Below, one piece after another: positions 41,376 through 50,467 of a DNA stretch of 64,000 nucleotides (position 1 is its first letter; the number at the start of each line of letters is the position of its first letter). The notes beneath the pieces were generated by a model, which was not told the DNA's origin, searched no databases, and was given only the letters and a program-made list of their open reading frames with translations. The position numbers and the translations under genes were made by a program. Origin of the DNA: an uncultured Lachnospiraceae bacterium. GTDB lineage: Bacteria > Bacillota > Clostridia > Lachnospirales > Lachnospiraceae. The DNA is taken from assembly GCA_910577785.1 (NCBI GenBank), contig CAJTNT010000015.1, positions 1-64,000 of the forward strand, read 5' to 3'.

Positions 41376-42617
41376 ATGACAGTAGAATTGATTTGTGTAG
41401 GGACGGAGCTTTTGCTGGGGAATATCGTCAATACGAACGCAGCCTTTCTGTCGGAGCAATGCGCCATGCTGGGGCTTTCCATGTACTACCAGAGCGTGGT
41501 GGGGGATAACCGGGAGCGGCTCCGGGAAGTGCTTGAGGCGGCGAAAGGCCGTTCGGATGTAATTATCCTTTCCGGGGGGCTTGGCCCTACCCAGGACGAC
41601 CTGACAAAAGAGACGGCGGCAGAGGTGACGGGCAGGAAGCTGGTAGAGGATGGACAGGCCAGGAGAGAGATTGAGGAATTTATGGCCAAAAGAGGACGCG
41701 CCATCACAGAGAATAACTGGAAGCAGGCTCTGGTTCCAGAAGGGTGTAAGGTCTTATACAATCCCAACGGGACGGCGCCTGGGATCATCATCGAAGATGA
41801 GGATACCTGTATTATCCTGCTGCCAGGGCCGCCGGATGAGCTGGTTCCTATGTTTGAGGAGCAGGTTTACCCTTACCTCCACAGCCTGCAGCCGGAAATT
41901 ATCTGCTCGAAGATGGTGAAGCTGTGCGGAATAGGCGAAAGCGCAGCAGAGACGAAGATCCTTGATCTGATTGAGAGGCAGCAGAACCCAACGGTTGCGC
42001 CTTATGCCAAGATAGGGGAAGTGCATCTGCGCATTACGGCAAAGGCAGAGAGCGAAGCGGCGGCATATGGCCTGATTGGGCCGATGGAAGAAGAGCTGAA
42101 GCGGCGCTTTGGCAGCCTGATCTATACGGATGATCCGCAGGTTACCCTGGAAATGGCAATTGCCGGCCTGCTGAAGGAACATCGCCTTACGGTGACTACG
42201 GCGGAGTCCTGCACAGGAGGGCTGCTGGCAGGCAGGCTGATTAATGTGCCAGGGATTTCGGCGTATTTTAAGGAAGGGTACATCACCTATTCCAATGAGG
42301 CCAAGGAGAAAATCCTCGGTGTTGCCCCTAAGACTTTGGAAGCTTATGGCGCGGTCAGCGCCGAGACAGCGGAAGAAATGGCCCAGGGCGCGGCCCAGGC
42401 AGCCGGGGCAGACCTTGGCGTGGCCGTGACGGGCATTGCAGGGCCTGACGGGGGGACAGAGGAAAAGCCGATAGGGCTGGTCTATATCAGCTGTTACTGC
42501 AGGGGGAGATGCCATACCCAGAGGAACCAGTATACGGGCAGCCGCGGCAAAATCCGCGCATATTCTGTGGCAACTGCGCTGACCCTTTTGCGCCAGACAA
42601 TCATAGATATGAAATGA
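41376..42617 (+). CDS. cinA: CinA-family protein (nicotinamide-nucleotide amidase type)
   Basis: A 413-residue two-domain CinA. The N-terminal molybdopterin-binding-like domain carries LICVGTELLLGNIVNTNA and LSGGLGPTQDDLTKE; the C-terminal deamidase domain carries TTAESCTGGLLAGRL with the catalytic Ser, and GIAGPDGGTEEKPIGLVY. It recycles NMN from ligase reactions and may hydrolyse ADP-ribose. The ribosome site GTAGGAG stands 13 bases before the ATG. Confidence 0.93.
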   Translation: MTVELICVGTELLLGNIVNTNAAFLSEQCAMLGLSMYYQSVVGDNRERLREVLEAAKGRSDVIILSGGLGPTQDDLTKETAAEVTGRKLVEDGQARREIEEFMAKRGRAITENNWKQALVPEGCKVLYNPNGTAPGIIIEDEDTCIILLPGPPDELVPMFEEQVYPYLHSLQPEIICSKMVKLCGIGESAAETKILDLIERQQNPTVAPYAKIGEVHLRITAKAESEAAAYGLIGPMEEELKRRFGSLIYTDDPQVTLEMAIAGLLKEHRLTVTTAESCTGGLLAGRLINVPGISAYFKEGYITYSNEAKEKILGVAPKTLEAYGAVSAETAEEMAQGAAQAAGADLGVAVTGIAGPDGGTEEKPIGLVYISCYCRGRCHTQRNQYTGSRGKIRAYSVATALTLLRQTIIDMK

Positions 42618-42626
42618 GGTACGGAT

Positions 42627-43196
42627 ATGAGAATTATAGCAGGCAAGGCGCGCCGCCTACCCCTTAAGACTGTCCCCGGCCTGGATACCCGGCCTACGTC
42701 AGACCGCATTAAGGAGACTTTGTTCAATATTTTAAATCCCTGGCTCCCAGGCTGCCGTTTCCTGGATCTCTTTGCTGGAAGCGGACAGATCGGCTTAGAG
42801 GCAGTCAGCCGTGGAGCCAAGAAGGCCGTGTTTGTGGAGAATCACAAAAAGGCAGCGGCCTGCATCCAGGGGAATATCGCCTTCACAAAGCTGGCGGAAA
42901 GCTGCACCCTCCTGCAGAGGGATGCGGTTTCTGCCATCCGCTGGATGGAAGGCAGGGAGGTTTTTGACGTGGTATTTTTGGATCCTCCCTATGGGAAGGG
43001 GCTGGAGGAAGCTGCTCTGCAGGCGCTGGCAGATTCCTCCCTGATTACAGAGGAATCGCTGGTGATCTTGGAGGCGCGCTTGGATTTTGAACTGGGGCAT
43101 CCAGGGGATTGGGGATATGCCGTCACGCGGGTGAAGGCTTACAAGACCAACCAGCATATATTTTTACAGCTGAAAAAGAACGGTGGGAGTGAGTGA
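42627..43196 (+). CDS. rsmD: 16S rRNA m2G966 methyltransferase
   Basis: A 189-residue SAM-dependent rRNA methyltransferase. It begins [27 protein letters not shown], as RsmD proteins do, with the SAM-binding [20 protein letters not shown] and catalytic DPPY in [11 protein letters not shown]. The stop overlaps the first base of coaD. Confidence 0.94.
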   Translation: MRIIAGKARRLPLKTVPGLDTRPTSDRIKETLFNILNPWLPGCRFLDLFAGSGQIGLEAVSRGAKKAVFVENHKKAAACIQGNIAFTKLAESCTLLQRDAVSAIRWMEGREVFDVVFLDPPYGKGLEEAALQALADSSLITEESLVILEARLDFELGHPGDWGYAVTRVKAYKTNQHIFLQLKKNGGSE

Positions 43197-43699
43197 TGAG
43201 AAGAGCAATTTATCCGGGCAGTTTTGACCCGGCGACCTATGGGCATATTGATATGATTGAGCGTTCTGCAAAGATTGTAGACGAATTGGTAGTCGCAGTA
43301 TTGAGAAATAGTGCAAAAAACCCATTGTTTTCTGTGGAGGAACGTGTTAGTATGTTAGAAGAAATAACAGAGCATCTCCCAAATGTGTACATACGTTCCT
43401 TCGACGGCCTGTTGATTGACTATGCCAGGGAAGTGGGTGCTTCGATTATTGTGCGTGGGCTGCGGGCAGTTACAGATTTTGAGTATGAGCTTCAGATTGC
43501 CCAGACCAACCGCATTGTCAATTCGCAGATTGATACGGTTTTTTTGACTACCAGCTTGGAATATGCCTACCTTAGTTCCACGATTGTCAAAGAAGTGGCT
43601 TCTTATGGGGGGGATATCTCCCATTTTGTGCCAGAGGGGCTGATAGGAAGGATTTATGCAAAATACCCTGAGTCAGGGCATAAAGGAGCGTTAGCATGA
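43196..43699 (+). CDS. coaD: phosphopantetheine adenylyltransferase
   Basis: A 167-residue coenzyme A biosynthesis enzyme. [20 protein letters not shown] carries the nucleotidyltransferase T/H-x-G-H motif (here TYGHID), [17 protein letters not shown] is the substrate site and YLSSTIVKE the ISST-like C-terminal motif. ATG 43196 overlaps the rsmD stop; ATG reads one residue shorter than a GTG at 43193. Confidence 0.95.
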   Translation: MRRAIYPGSFDPATYGHIDMIERSAKIVDELVVAVLRNSAKNPLFSVEERVSMLEEITEHLPNVYIRSFDGLLIDYAREVGASIIVRGLRAVTDFEYELQIAQTNRIVNSQIDTVFLTTSLEYAYLSSTIVKEVASYGGDISHFVPEGLIGRIYAKYPESGHKGALA

Positions 43700-44331
43700 G
43701 CAGCAAGATAGAACAGATGATTGATGAGATAGAAGAATATATAGAAGGCTGTCGATACCAGCCGCTTTCCAATTCAAAGATTTTGGTCAATAAGGAGGAG
43801 ATTTTGGATCTTCTGGCGGAGCTGCGGAGGCGGGCGCCGGACGAAATCCGCCGCTACCAGAAGATTATCAGCAATAAGGAAGCGATTTTGGCGGACGCCA
43901 AGACAAAGGCGGAGGCGATTATTAACCAGGCCGAGGTGCAGACAACGGCGCTGGTCAGCGAACACCAGATTATGCAGCAGGCCTATAACCAGGCGAACGA
44001 GGTGGTGTCCTTTGCCTCGAACCAGGCGCAGGATATTGTGGACGCAGCTTCCAATGATGCGTATGATATCCGCATGAATGCCATCTATTATACGGACGAT
44101 GTGCTCAAAAGCCTGGAGGACATCATTGGCAATGCCCTGGAGACGACCAAGGCGAGGACGGACAACCTGCTGAATTCCCTGCAGGGATGCTATGAGATGG
44201 TGAGCGTGAACCGCGCAGAGCTGAATGCTACCCAGAAGGCAGAAGATCAGCAGCCGCCTGCGCAAGAGGGCGCTGCGGAGGATGCAGGGGAGGAAATGCA
44301 GCCGGAAGAAGAAGCCGAAGGGCAGGAATAA
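43696..44331 (+). CDS. coiled-coil protein of the coaD operon
   Basis: A 211-residue protein sharing four bases (ATGA) with coaD. Residues about 50-170 form a long helix rich in Ala, Glu, Gln and Asn with repeated A-x-x-x-A/I-I spacing ([15 protein letters not shown]), like subunits annotated ATPase-subunit-b-like or DivIVA-like coiled coils. An acidic Pro/Glu tail ends it. No membrane segment. Proteins of this type often follow coaD in clostridia; the function is unknown. Confidence 0.8.
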   Translation: MSSKIEQMIDEIEEYIEGCRYQPLSNSKILVNKEEILDLLAELRRRAPDEIRRYQKIISNKEAILADAKTKAEAIINQAEVQTTALVSEHQIMQQAYNQANEVVSFASNQAQDIVDAASNDAYDIRMNAIYYTDDVLKSLEDIIGNALETTKARTDNLLNSLQGCYEMVSVNRAELNATQKAEDQQPPAQEGAAEDAGEEMQPEEEAEGQE

Positions 44332-44346
44332 AGGGCAGGGGCGTGT

Positions 44347-45264
44347 TCAGTGGCAGACAAACAGCAGCGCCAAGGCGAAGGAGAGCGCCGTGGACAGGAG
44401 CTTCGTCTTCAGGTAGGGGAGCAGGGAGAAGCCGGTTTCTTTTACCATTGAGGATGTCTGCGCCAGCCCAGACAGGCCGCCAAAAGCAGTAAAGGCAATC
44501 ATCAGGGGATAGGCTGCCTCAAAGGGCAGGGCCTGCCTGGCGGTGAATGCGATGCCGTTGGTGATTTCCGTAAATCCTAAGAGCATGCAGTGGAAGAGCG
44601 GGGATTGTAAGGGAATCAGCAGGGTCATCTGTGCCAGGATGGCGAATAGGACGATATAGCCGCCCAGCTTTGCCAGGGTTTCAAAACCGTTCATAATGCC
44701 GGCATCTATGATTTGGAGGTTCATGGATGCTGGCTTTTTTTGGCTACCTTCCAGGGGGGACGCAAAGCGGCGATGCCTGTTCTTTATCATGTAGAGGGCA
44801 AGCGGCGGGGCGTAGAGGATCAGGTAGGTCGGCAGGCGGAGGCCGGGGCGCTTGAGGCAGTCGCCGAGGATGAAGCTGCTGACGAACATCGGGCTGATGT
44901 TGTTGCAGATGCAGTAGAGGTGCTGCCCCTCCTCGTGGGACATCTTCCCGGAGCTGACCAGCTCGGCAGTGATTTTGCTGCCCATAGGGAAGCCAAACAG
45001 CAGCCCGGCTGTTAAGGGGAAGACGCCAGCGCTGCTGATGGGGAACAGGGGGCGCAAGAGGCGGTGGACGGCTCTTGCGAAGCTGTCAAGGATGCCAGAA
45101 TGGATCAGGATGTAGGAGAGGATAGAGAAAGGCAGCAGGGTGGGCAGCATTTTCTCCTGCCAGAGGGTCAGGCCAAGGGCAGCGGCCTGGACAGATTCCT
45201 GTGGGAAAATTAATATATAGAGCAAAAAAATAAGTATGGCTGCGGCGTAAATGGATTTTTTCAT
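44347..45264 (-). CDS. ylbJ: YlbJ-like sporulation integral membrane protein (nucleoside-recognition fold)
   Basis: A 305-residue polytopic protein with about eight membrane segments and a Gate/nucleoside-recognition pattern (LTAGLLFGFPMGSKITAEL, CNNISPMFVSSFILG, YPLMIAFTAFGGLS). It resembles YlbJ, needed for spore coat maturation in Bacillus; ylbJ follows coaD in that genus too. Here it lies on the opposite strand with the coiled-coil gene between. The start ATG is preceded by AAAGGA on the minus strand. Confidence 0.75.
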   Translation of the reverse strand: MKKSIYAAAILIFLLYILIFPQESVQAAALGLTLWQEKMLPTLLPFSILSYILIHSGILDSFARAVHRLLRPLFPISSAGVFPLTAGLLFGFPMGSKITAELVSSGKMSHEEGQHLYCICNNISPMFVSSFILGDCLKRPGLRLPTYLILYAPPLALYMIKNRHRRFASPLEGSQKKPASMNLQIIDAGIMNGFETLAKLGGYIVLFAILAQMTLLIPLQSPLFHCMLLGFTEITNGIAFTARQALPFEAAYPLMIAFTAFGGLSGLAQTSSMVKETGFSLLPYLKTKLLSTALSFALALLFVCH

Positions 45265-45478
45265 AGGAAACAGTCGATCCTTTCTGGTTATGCTGGGAGT
45301 GGGGACAATTTATTTTATGATGGGATCTTTTAAATATGCCTCGTGTACTGACACGTTGCTCATTTGGCTAACCCTGTTTTGAATTTCAGGAGGGGAAGGG
45401 ATAATTTTTAGGGGAGTGGGCATATAGGTATATAAGGAAAAAATTATAAGCTACTTGGAATGGAGGAAAATAGAAATT

Positions 45479-46924
45479 ATGGGAGTTTGTGACCAATTGG
45501 AGCCCAAGAGGGTATTCCATTATTTTGAGGAAATCTGTGGGATTCCCCACGGATCCGGGAATATGGATGAAATCAGCAATTATTGTGCGGAGTTTGCCAA
45601 GGATCACCGGCTGCAGTATCATAAGGATGCGTATGGGAATCTAATTTTGCGAAAAAAGGCCTCGGAAGGGTACGAAGGGGCGGAGCCAGTGATTATCCAA
45701 GGGCATCTCGACATGGTCTGCGAGAAGGAAAGCGGCGTGGAGATTGACTTTGCGAAGGATGGGCTGGAACTCTATGTGGAAGGGGATTTCCTGCGTGCCA
45801 GGGGGACGACGCTGGGAGGGGATGACGGCATTGCCGTGGCCTATGCCCTTGCATTGCTGGAAGATGAGGCGCTGCCGCACCCGCCGCTGGAGGTGGTGCT
45901 GACGGTAGATGAGGAGATTGGGCTGCTGGGCGCGGAAAAGATAGATCTTTCCATGCTTCGGGGAAGGAAGCTTTTGAACCTGGATTCGGACGAGGAAGGG
46001 ATATTTTTCGTCAGCTGCGCCGGGGGGCTTCTGATGGAATGCCGGATTCCCATGGCCTGGGCCGAGAAGAAGGGGCAATGCTATGAGGTGAAGGTCTTGG
46101 GCCTGCAGGGCGGGCATTCCGGCACGGAAATCCAAAAGGAGAGGGGAAATGCGATTATCCTTCTGGGGCGTGTATTAGAAGCCTTAAGGAAGGATGCGCC
46201 ATTTTCGATTGTGTCCATGAAAGGGGGGATGATGGATAACGCCATCCCACGGGAAGCTTCCTGCATGATTTTGCTGGAAGGTGTGGAAACACGCCTGCAG
46301 GAGGCCATTGCCAGGATACGGCAGGAGCTGAAGCAGGAATACCGCCGTTCAGATCCCGGGCTGGAACTTTCCTGCGAGGAAGCCGGTGCGGGCACGAAAA
46401 GGGCGTTGCTTGCGGATTCCCAGGCAAAGGCGCTGTTCTTCCTGCGGATGATGCCATGGGGCGTGCAGCATATGAGCGCAGAGATCGGAGGCCTGGTGGA
46501 GACTTCCCTGAATCCGGGCATTATGGCGCTGGGGGAAGAGGATTTTTCCGTATGCTCTTTTATCCGCAGCAGTGTCAACAGCAGGAAATATGAGGTGGCG
46601 GGGCGGCTATCTGCCCTTACGGAATTCCTGGGCGGGACGGCCTCTGCCAGCAGTGATTACCCCGCATGGGAATATAAGGCGGACTCCCCGGTGCAGGAGC
46701 TTATGGCAGCTGTTTACCGGGATCTGTTTGGGAAAGAACCGCAGATCCAGGCAATCCATGCCGGTCTGGAATGCGGGATTTTTTCCGGGAAGCTGGAAGG
46801 CCTGGACTGCATATCCTTTGGGCCTGATAATTTTGACATCCATACGCCCAAGGAGCATCTGAGCATTTCTTCCACGGAGAGGGTCTGGCGGCTGATCCTG
46901 GAGTTTCTGAAGCGTTCCAGGTGA
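45479..46924 (+). CDS. pepD: aminoacyl-histidine dipeptidase PepD (M20 family)
   Basis: A 481-residue zinc dipeptidase. ATG 45479 has TGGAGG 12 bases upstream; the frame start at 45455 has none. Active-site landmarks are VIIQGHLDMV (His ligand and Asp), LGGDDGIAVA, VVLTVDEEIGLLGA (catalytic Glu pair), NLDSDEEG and the late HAGLECGIF. It cleaves dipeptides, including carnosine-like ones, in the cytoplasm. About 210 bases of AT-rich intergenic DNA separate it from the divergent ylbJ-like gene. Confidence 0.92.
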   Translation: MGVCDQLEPKRVFHYFEEICGIPHGSGNMDEISNYCAEFAKDHRLQYHKDAYGNLILRKKASEGYEGAEPVIIQGHLDMVCEKESGVEIDFAKDGLELYVEGDFLRARGTTLGGDDGIAVAYALALLEDEALPHPPLEVVLTVDEEIGLLGAEKIDLSMLRGRKLLNLDSDEEGIFFVSCAGGLLMECRIPMAWAEKKGQCYEVKVLGLQGGHSGTEIQKERGNAIILLGRVLEALRKDAPFSIVSMKGGMMDNAIPREASCMILLEGVETRLQEAIARIRQELKQEYRRSDPGLELSCEEAGAGTKRALLADSQAKALFFLRMMPWGVQHMSAEIGGLVETSLNPGIMALGEEDFSVCSFIRSSVNSRKYEVAGRLSALTEFLGGTASASSDYPAWEYKADSPVQELMAAVYRDLFGKEPQIQAIHAGLECGIFSGKLEGLDCISFGPDNFDIHTPKEHLSISSTERVWRLILEFLKRSR

Positions 46925-46963
46925 TGTCCGTTTGCCTGATATCAAAGAAGCAGAGGATCGTAT

Positions 46964-47803
46964 ATGAAGAAAAAGCTGTGCATCAACTTGCTGATTCTTA
47001 CGGCGCTGGTCTGTTTTGCCACGGCCCTTACGGGATATGTGAGGCGCGCAGCAGAAATCGCCAATTTATTGGTGGAAGAGGATGCGATGGAACTTCTGCG
47101 GCAGCAGGAAGTTCCGGCAGAAAAATATGAATCTTTTGGCGACTACGGGGAGGACTCCGAGTATTCCCGCCTCAGCTACTTGTTGGGCTATCTCCTGACA
47201 GGGGAAGCGGGGGCGCGGGAGCTGGACAGCTACCTGGGGCTGCTGTACCAGTACTACCCGCAGGAAGTACGGCGGCTTGAGGAATACGAAGAGGCTATCT
47301 GGGGGGATCTGGAATATTTCCCAGTCCCGCTGCCCCGGCAAGGGAGCAGCTTAGCGGTTTCCTATGACAATTCCTGGATGTCCGAGCGCAGCTTTGGCGG
47401 AAAGCGTGGCCACGAGGGGACAGACCTTATGGCTTCCCTCAATGAGCGGGGGCGATACCCGGTGGTCAGCATGACGGACGGAGTTGTGGAGAAAGTGGGG
47501 TGGCTGAAATTAGGGGGGTATCGGATTGGCATACGCTCGCCAAGCGGCGGATATTTCTATTATGCGCACCTCTATGACTATGCCAGGGAATTCCAGGAAG
47601 GGGAGGAAGTGAAGGCAGGCGAATTGCTGGGCTTTATGGGTGACAGCGGATATGGGGAGCAGGAGGGAACCATAGGGCAGTTTGCAGTACATCTCCATGT
47701 GGGGATTTACGTAGAGGGAAATCAGGGGGAAGAGGTGAGCGTCAATCCCTATTGGGTGCTGAAATGGCTGGAGAAAAGGCGGCTGCGGTATGGCTATGGG
47801 TAA
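46964..47803 (+). CDS. M23-family peptidase (LytM domain), membrane-anchored
   Basis: A 279-residue protein with an N-terminal membrane helix (residues 4-24, LCINLLILTALVCFATAL) and an extracytoplasmic LytM/M23 domain. Zinc ligands H-x-x-x-D (GHEGTDLM) and H-x-H (VHLHVGI) are intact, so it should be an active peptidoglycan endopeptidase. The layout is like the SpoIIQ/SpoIVFA relatives in spore-formers, a resemblance only. It starts 40 bases after pepD. Confidence 0.85.
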   Translation: MKKKLCINLLILTALVCFATALTGYVRRAAEIANLLVEEDAMELLRQQEVPAEKYESFGDYGEDSEYSRLSYLLGYLLTGEAGARELDSYLGLLYQYYPQEVRRLEEYEEAIWGDLEYFPVPLPRQGSSLAVSYDNSWMSERSFGGKRGHEGTDLMASLNERGRYPVVSMTDGVVEKVGWLKLGGYRIGIRSPSGGYFYYAHLYDYAREFQEGEEVKAGELLGFMGDSGYGEQEGTIGQFAVHLHVGIYVEGNQGEEVSVNPYWVLKWLEKRRLRYGYG

Positions 47804-47828
47804 CGGGGGAGTGCTGCAGGAACGGACG

Positions 47829-47856
47829 CTGGCAGGGGCAAGCCAGCCCCTGCCAG
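47829..47856 (+). other. hairpin in the gap between the M23 peptidase and rsuA-like gene
   Basis: CTGGCAGGGGC / GCCCCTGCCAG form an 11-bp perfect stem with a 6-base loop. No T-run follows, so it may be a weak terminator or processing site. The rest of the 247-base gap shows no gene. Confidence 0.5.
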
Positions 47857-48050
47857 CTGATATTGTCCACGGAACTTAGCGGGGTGGTTTTGAGCTTAGC
47901 GTTGCTGCATTTCGATCGGAGCGGAAGCGCGTTTCTGTTGCGGCTGCCCTCCTTCCGCAGCGGCTCGTTTGCCTACTATCATAAGAACTTGAAATTAGAA
48001 GCAGGAAAGAAAATAATAGACACAAGGAAAAGGAATAAGGAAACCCAACC

Positions 48051-48815
48051 ATGCAGATCAGGTTAGATAAATACCTTGCTGATATGGGGATCGGCACCCG
48101 CAGCGAGGTAAAGCAGTATATACGCAGGAAACAGGTGCAGGTAAACGGAGATACTGCAGCCGATGCTGGCCGGAAGGTGGATACCGATCGTGACCAAGTA
48201 TCTTTCCAGGGAAACGAAATCCCCTATGCCGAGAAGGAATACTATTTATTCTATAAGCCCCAAGGCTGCGTCAGCGCAGTTACGGACGGGCGCCACAAGA
48301 CAGTCCTCGACTATATCACAGGCAGCCGGCGCAAAGATCTGTTTCCGGTAGGGAGGCTGGACATGGATACGGAAGGCCTCCTGCTGATTACCAATGACGG
48401 CGCATTGTCCCATAGGCTGCTGTCCCCGGCCTGCCATGTGCCGAAGGTGTATTATGCCAGGGTGTCCGGCGAGGTGACGGGGGAAGATGCGGCGCACTTT
48501 TGGGAAGGCGTTGATATTGGGGACGAGGAGCCTACGCTCCCAGCCAGGCTTACGGTCCTGCCAAGGCATGGCGGCGGAAATGGCAGCGCTGGGGAGGACG
48601 CCCAGGTTACAGAGATTGAGCTTACGATCACGGAAGGGAGGTTCCATCAGGTGAAGCGGATGTTTGCGGCAGTGGGTAAGAAGGTGCTTTACCTAAAGCG
48701 CATTTCCATGGGCAGCCTGGTGCTGGACGAGTCCTTAGAACCTGGGGGATACCGGCCTTTAACAGAGCAAGAGGTAGAGGATTTATACGCACCTACAGAT
48801 TGGAGGATACCATGA
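48051..48815 (+). CDS. RsuA/RluB-family pseudouridine synthase
   Basis: A 254-residue rRNA pseudouridine synthase: an N-terminal S4 RNA-binding domain (RLDKYLADMGIGTRSEVKQY) and the catalytic core with GRLDMDTEGLLLITNDGAL, where the second Asp is the nucleophile. The FHQVKRMF motif marks the RsuA/RluE branch, so the target is probably one uridine of 16S or 23S rRNA. Its last four bases overlap the DegV gene. Confidence 0.88.
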   Translation: MQIRLDKYLADMGIGTRSEVKQYIRRKQVQVNGDTAADAGRKVDTDRDQVSFQGNEIPYAEKEYYLFYKPQGCVSAVTDGRHKTVLDYITGSRRKDLFPVGRLDMDTEGLLLITNDGALSHRLLSPACHVPKVYYARVSGEVTGEDAAHFWEGVDIGDEEPTLPARLTVLPRHGGGNGSAGEDAQVTEIELTITEGRFHQVKRMFAAVGKKVLYLKRISMGSLVLDESLEPGGYRPLTEQEVEDLYAPTDWRIP

Positions 48816-49690
48816 AAAAAATCGGAGTTATCACGGACAGCCACAGCGGCATAACACAGCGGCAGGCAGAGGAACTGGGCATTCTGGTGCTTCCCATGCC
48901 ATTTTATTTTAATGACGAATGCTATTATGAGGATGTCAGCCTGAGCAGGGAAGAATTTTTTGAGAAGCTGGATTCTGGGGTGAAAATCGCCACCTCGCAG
49001 CCTTCTCCCACAGAGGTGATGAAGCTATGGGACAAGGGGCTTCAGCAGTTTGAGCAGATTGTCTATATCCCCATTAGCAGCGGGCTGAGCGGATCTTGCG
49101 CCACAGCCCTTGGCCTGGCTTTGGAAGAGCCTTATTTCGGCAAAGTATTTGTCGTGGACAATGGGAGGGTATCTACGCCCTTGCATCGTTCTGTCCTTGA
49201 TGCCCTGGAACTGGCAGAAGAGGGTTACTCCGCCCAGGAAATCAAAAAGATGCTGGAAGAAAACCGGGACAAGATGGTGATTTATGTAGGCGTGGAAACT
49301 TTGGAGCATTTAAAGCAGGGCGGCAGGGTTTCCCAGGCTTCCGCAGCCCTGGGCACAGTCTTAAATATCAAGCCGGTGCTGAAATTTGACGTCGGCACCC
49401 TGGACGCCTTTAAGAAATGCCATGGGTTTGCCAAAGCACGCAGGGCAATGATTGAGGCGATGCAGCACGACCTGGAGACGACGTTCCGGGAATGGGCGCA
49501 GAAGGGTGAGGTATACCTGCTGGCAGCCTCCAGCGCGTCCCCAGAAGTGACAGAGGATTGGCTGGCGGAAATCAAGGAGGCGTTCCCTGGCATGGACGTG
49601 ATGTGCGATGCGCTTTCCCTCGGCGTTTCCTGCCATATTGGGCAGGGCGGGCTGGGGATTGGCTGTTCCTGCAGGCCGAAGCGGCGGTAA
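48812..49690 (+). CDS. DegV-family fatty-acid-binding protein
   Basis: A 292-residue DegV protein starting at ATG 48812 (TGGAGG upstream, ATGA overlap with the previous gene). IGVITDSHSGIT at the N-terminus, TSQPSPTEV and ISSGLSGSCATA are the lipid-carboxylate-binding residues. Family members bind fatty acids, some as FakB subunits of the fatty acid kinase. No fakA is in the window. Confidence 0.9.
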   Translation: MKKIGVITDSHSGITQRQAEELGILVLPMPFYFNDECYYEDVSLSREEFFEKLDSGVKIATSQPSPTEVMKLWDKGLQQFEQIVYIPISSGLSGSCATALGLALEEPYFGKVFVVDNGRVSTPLHRSVLDALELAEEGYSAQEIKKMLEENRDKMVIYVGVETLEHLKQGGRVSQASAALGTVLNIKPVLKFDVGTLDAFKKCHGFAKARRAMIEAMQHDLETTFREWAQKGEVYLLAASSASPEVTEDWLAEIKEAFPGMDVMCDALSLGVSCHIGQGGLGIGCSCRPKRR

Positions 49691-49699
49691 GGAGGGCAT

Positions 49700-50368
49700 A
49701 TGTACAGGAAGAAAAATCTGCCCCTGTTGGAGGACGTACGGTCGGTGATTTTTGATTTGGATGGGACATTGGTGGATTCCATGTGGCTGTGGCATGACAT
49801 TGACCTGGAGTTTCTGGGGGAGCGGGGCATTGCCCTCCCGGAGACCTATCAGAAGGACATTGAAGGCATGAGCTTCACAGAGACAGCCGTCTATACCAAG
49901 GATTTGTTCCAGCTTCCGGAAAGCGTAGAGGAGCTGAAGGAAATCTGGAACCGGATGGCCATTGAGAAATATACATACGAGGTACCTTTTAAGCCTGGCG
50001 CCGAGGAATTTTTAAAATACTGCCGCACGAAAGGGATTACGGTAGGGATTGCCACCAGCAATTCCCGCGGCCTGGTGGAGGCGGTGGCCGGCGCCCTGCA
50101 TTTCGAGGATTATATCCAGGAAATTGTCACAGCCTGCGAGGTGGAGCATGGAAAGCCGGCGCCAGACGTCTATCTGGAGGCTGCCAGCCGCCTGCAGGCG
50201 CGGCCGGAGCACTGCCTGGTATTTGAGGACGTGCCGATGGGCATCCTGGCGGGGAAAAACGCCGGCATGCGCGTCTGTGCAGTGGAGGATGCGTTTTCTG
50301 TGGACTGCAGGGAAGAGAAGCAGGAACTGGCGGATTATTATATCTCGGATTATTATGAAATCCTGTAG
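49700..50368 (+). CDS. HAD-superfamily phosphatase (beta-phosphoglucomutase-like)
   Basis: A 222-residue HAD hydrolase with motif I FDLDGTLVDSM, motif II TSNS, the Lys of motif III (HGKPAPDVY) and motif IV VFEDVPMG. It belongs to the PGM-like group with a helical cap. The substrate is unknown; sugar phosphates are usual. GGAGGGC precedes the ATG and the gene starts nine bases after degV. Confidence 0.88.
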   Translation: MYRKKNLPLLEDVRSVIFDLDGTLVDSMWLWHDIDLEFLGERGIALPETYQKDIEGMSFTETAVYTKDLFQLPESVEELKEIWNRMAIEKYTYEVPFKPGAEEFLKYCRTKGITVGIATSNSRGLVEAVAGALHFEDYIQEIVTACEVEHGKPAPDVYLEAASRLQARPEHCLVFEDVPMGILAGKNAGMRVCAVEDAFSVDCREEKQELADYYISDYYEIL

Positions 50369-50467
50369 CGCCTTTCGCTTTGCTAGATACTGTGGATGCG
50401 CCGGCATGCGGGCACGTTATGGGAAATCTGATTTAAGGATACATGGATACAAAGGAGGGGAACAAAG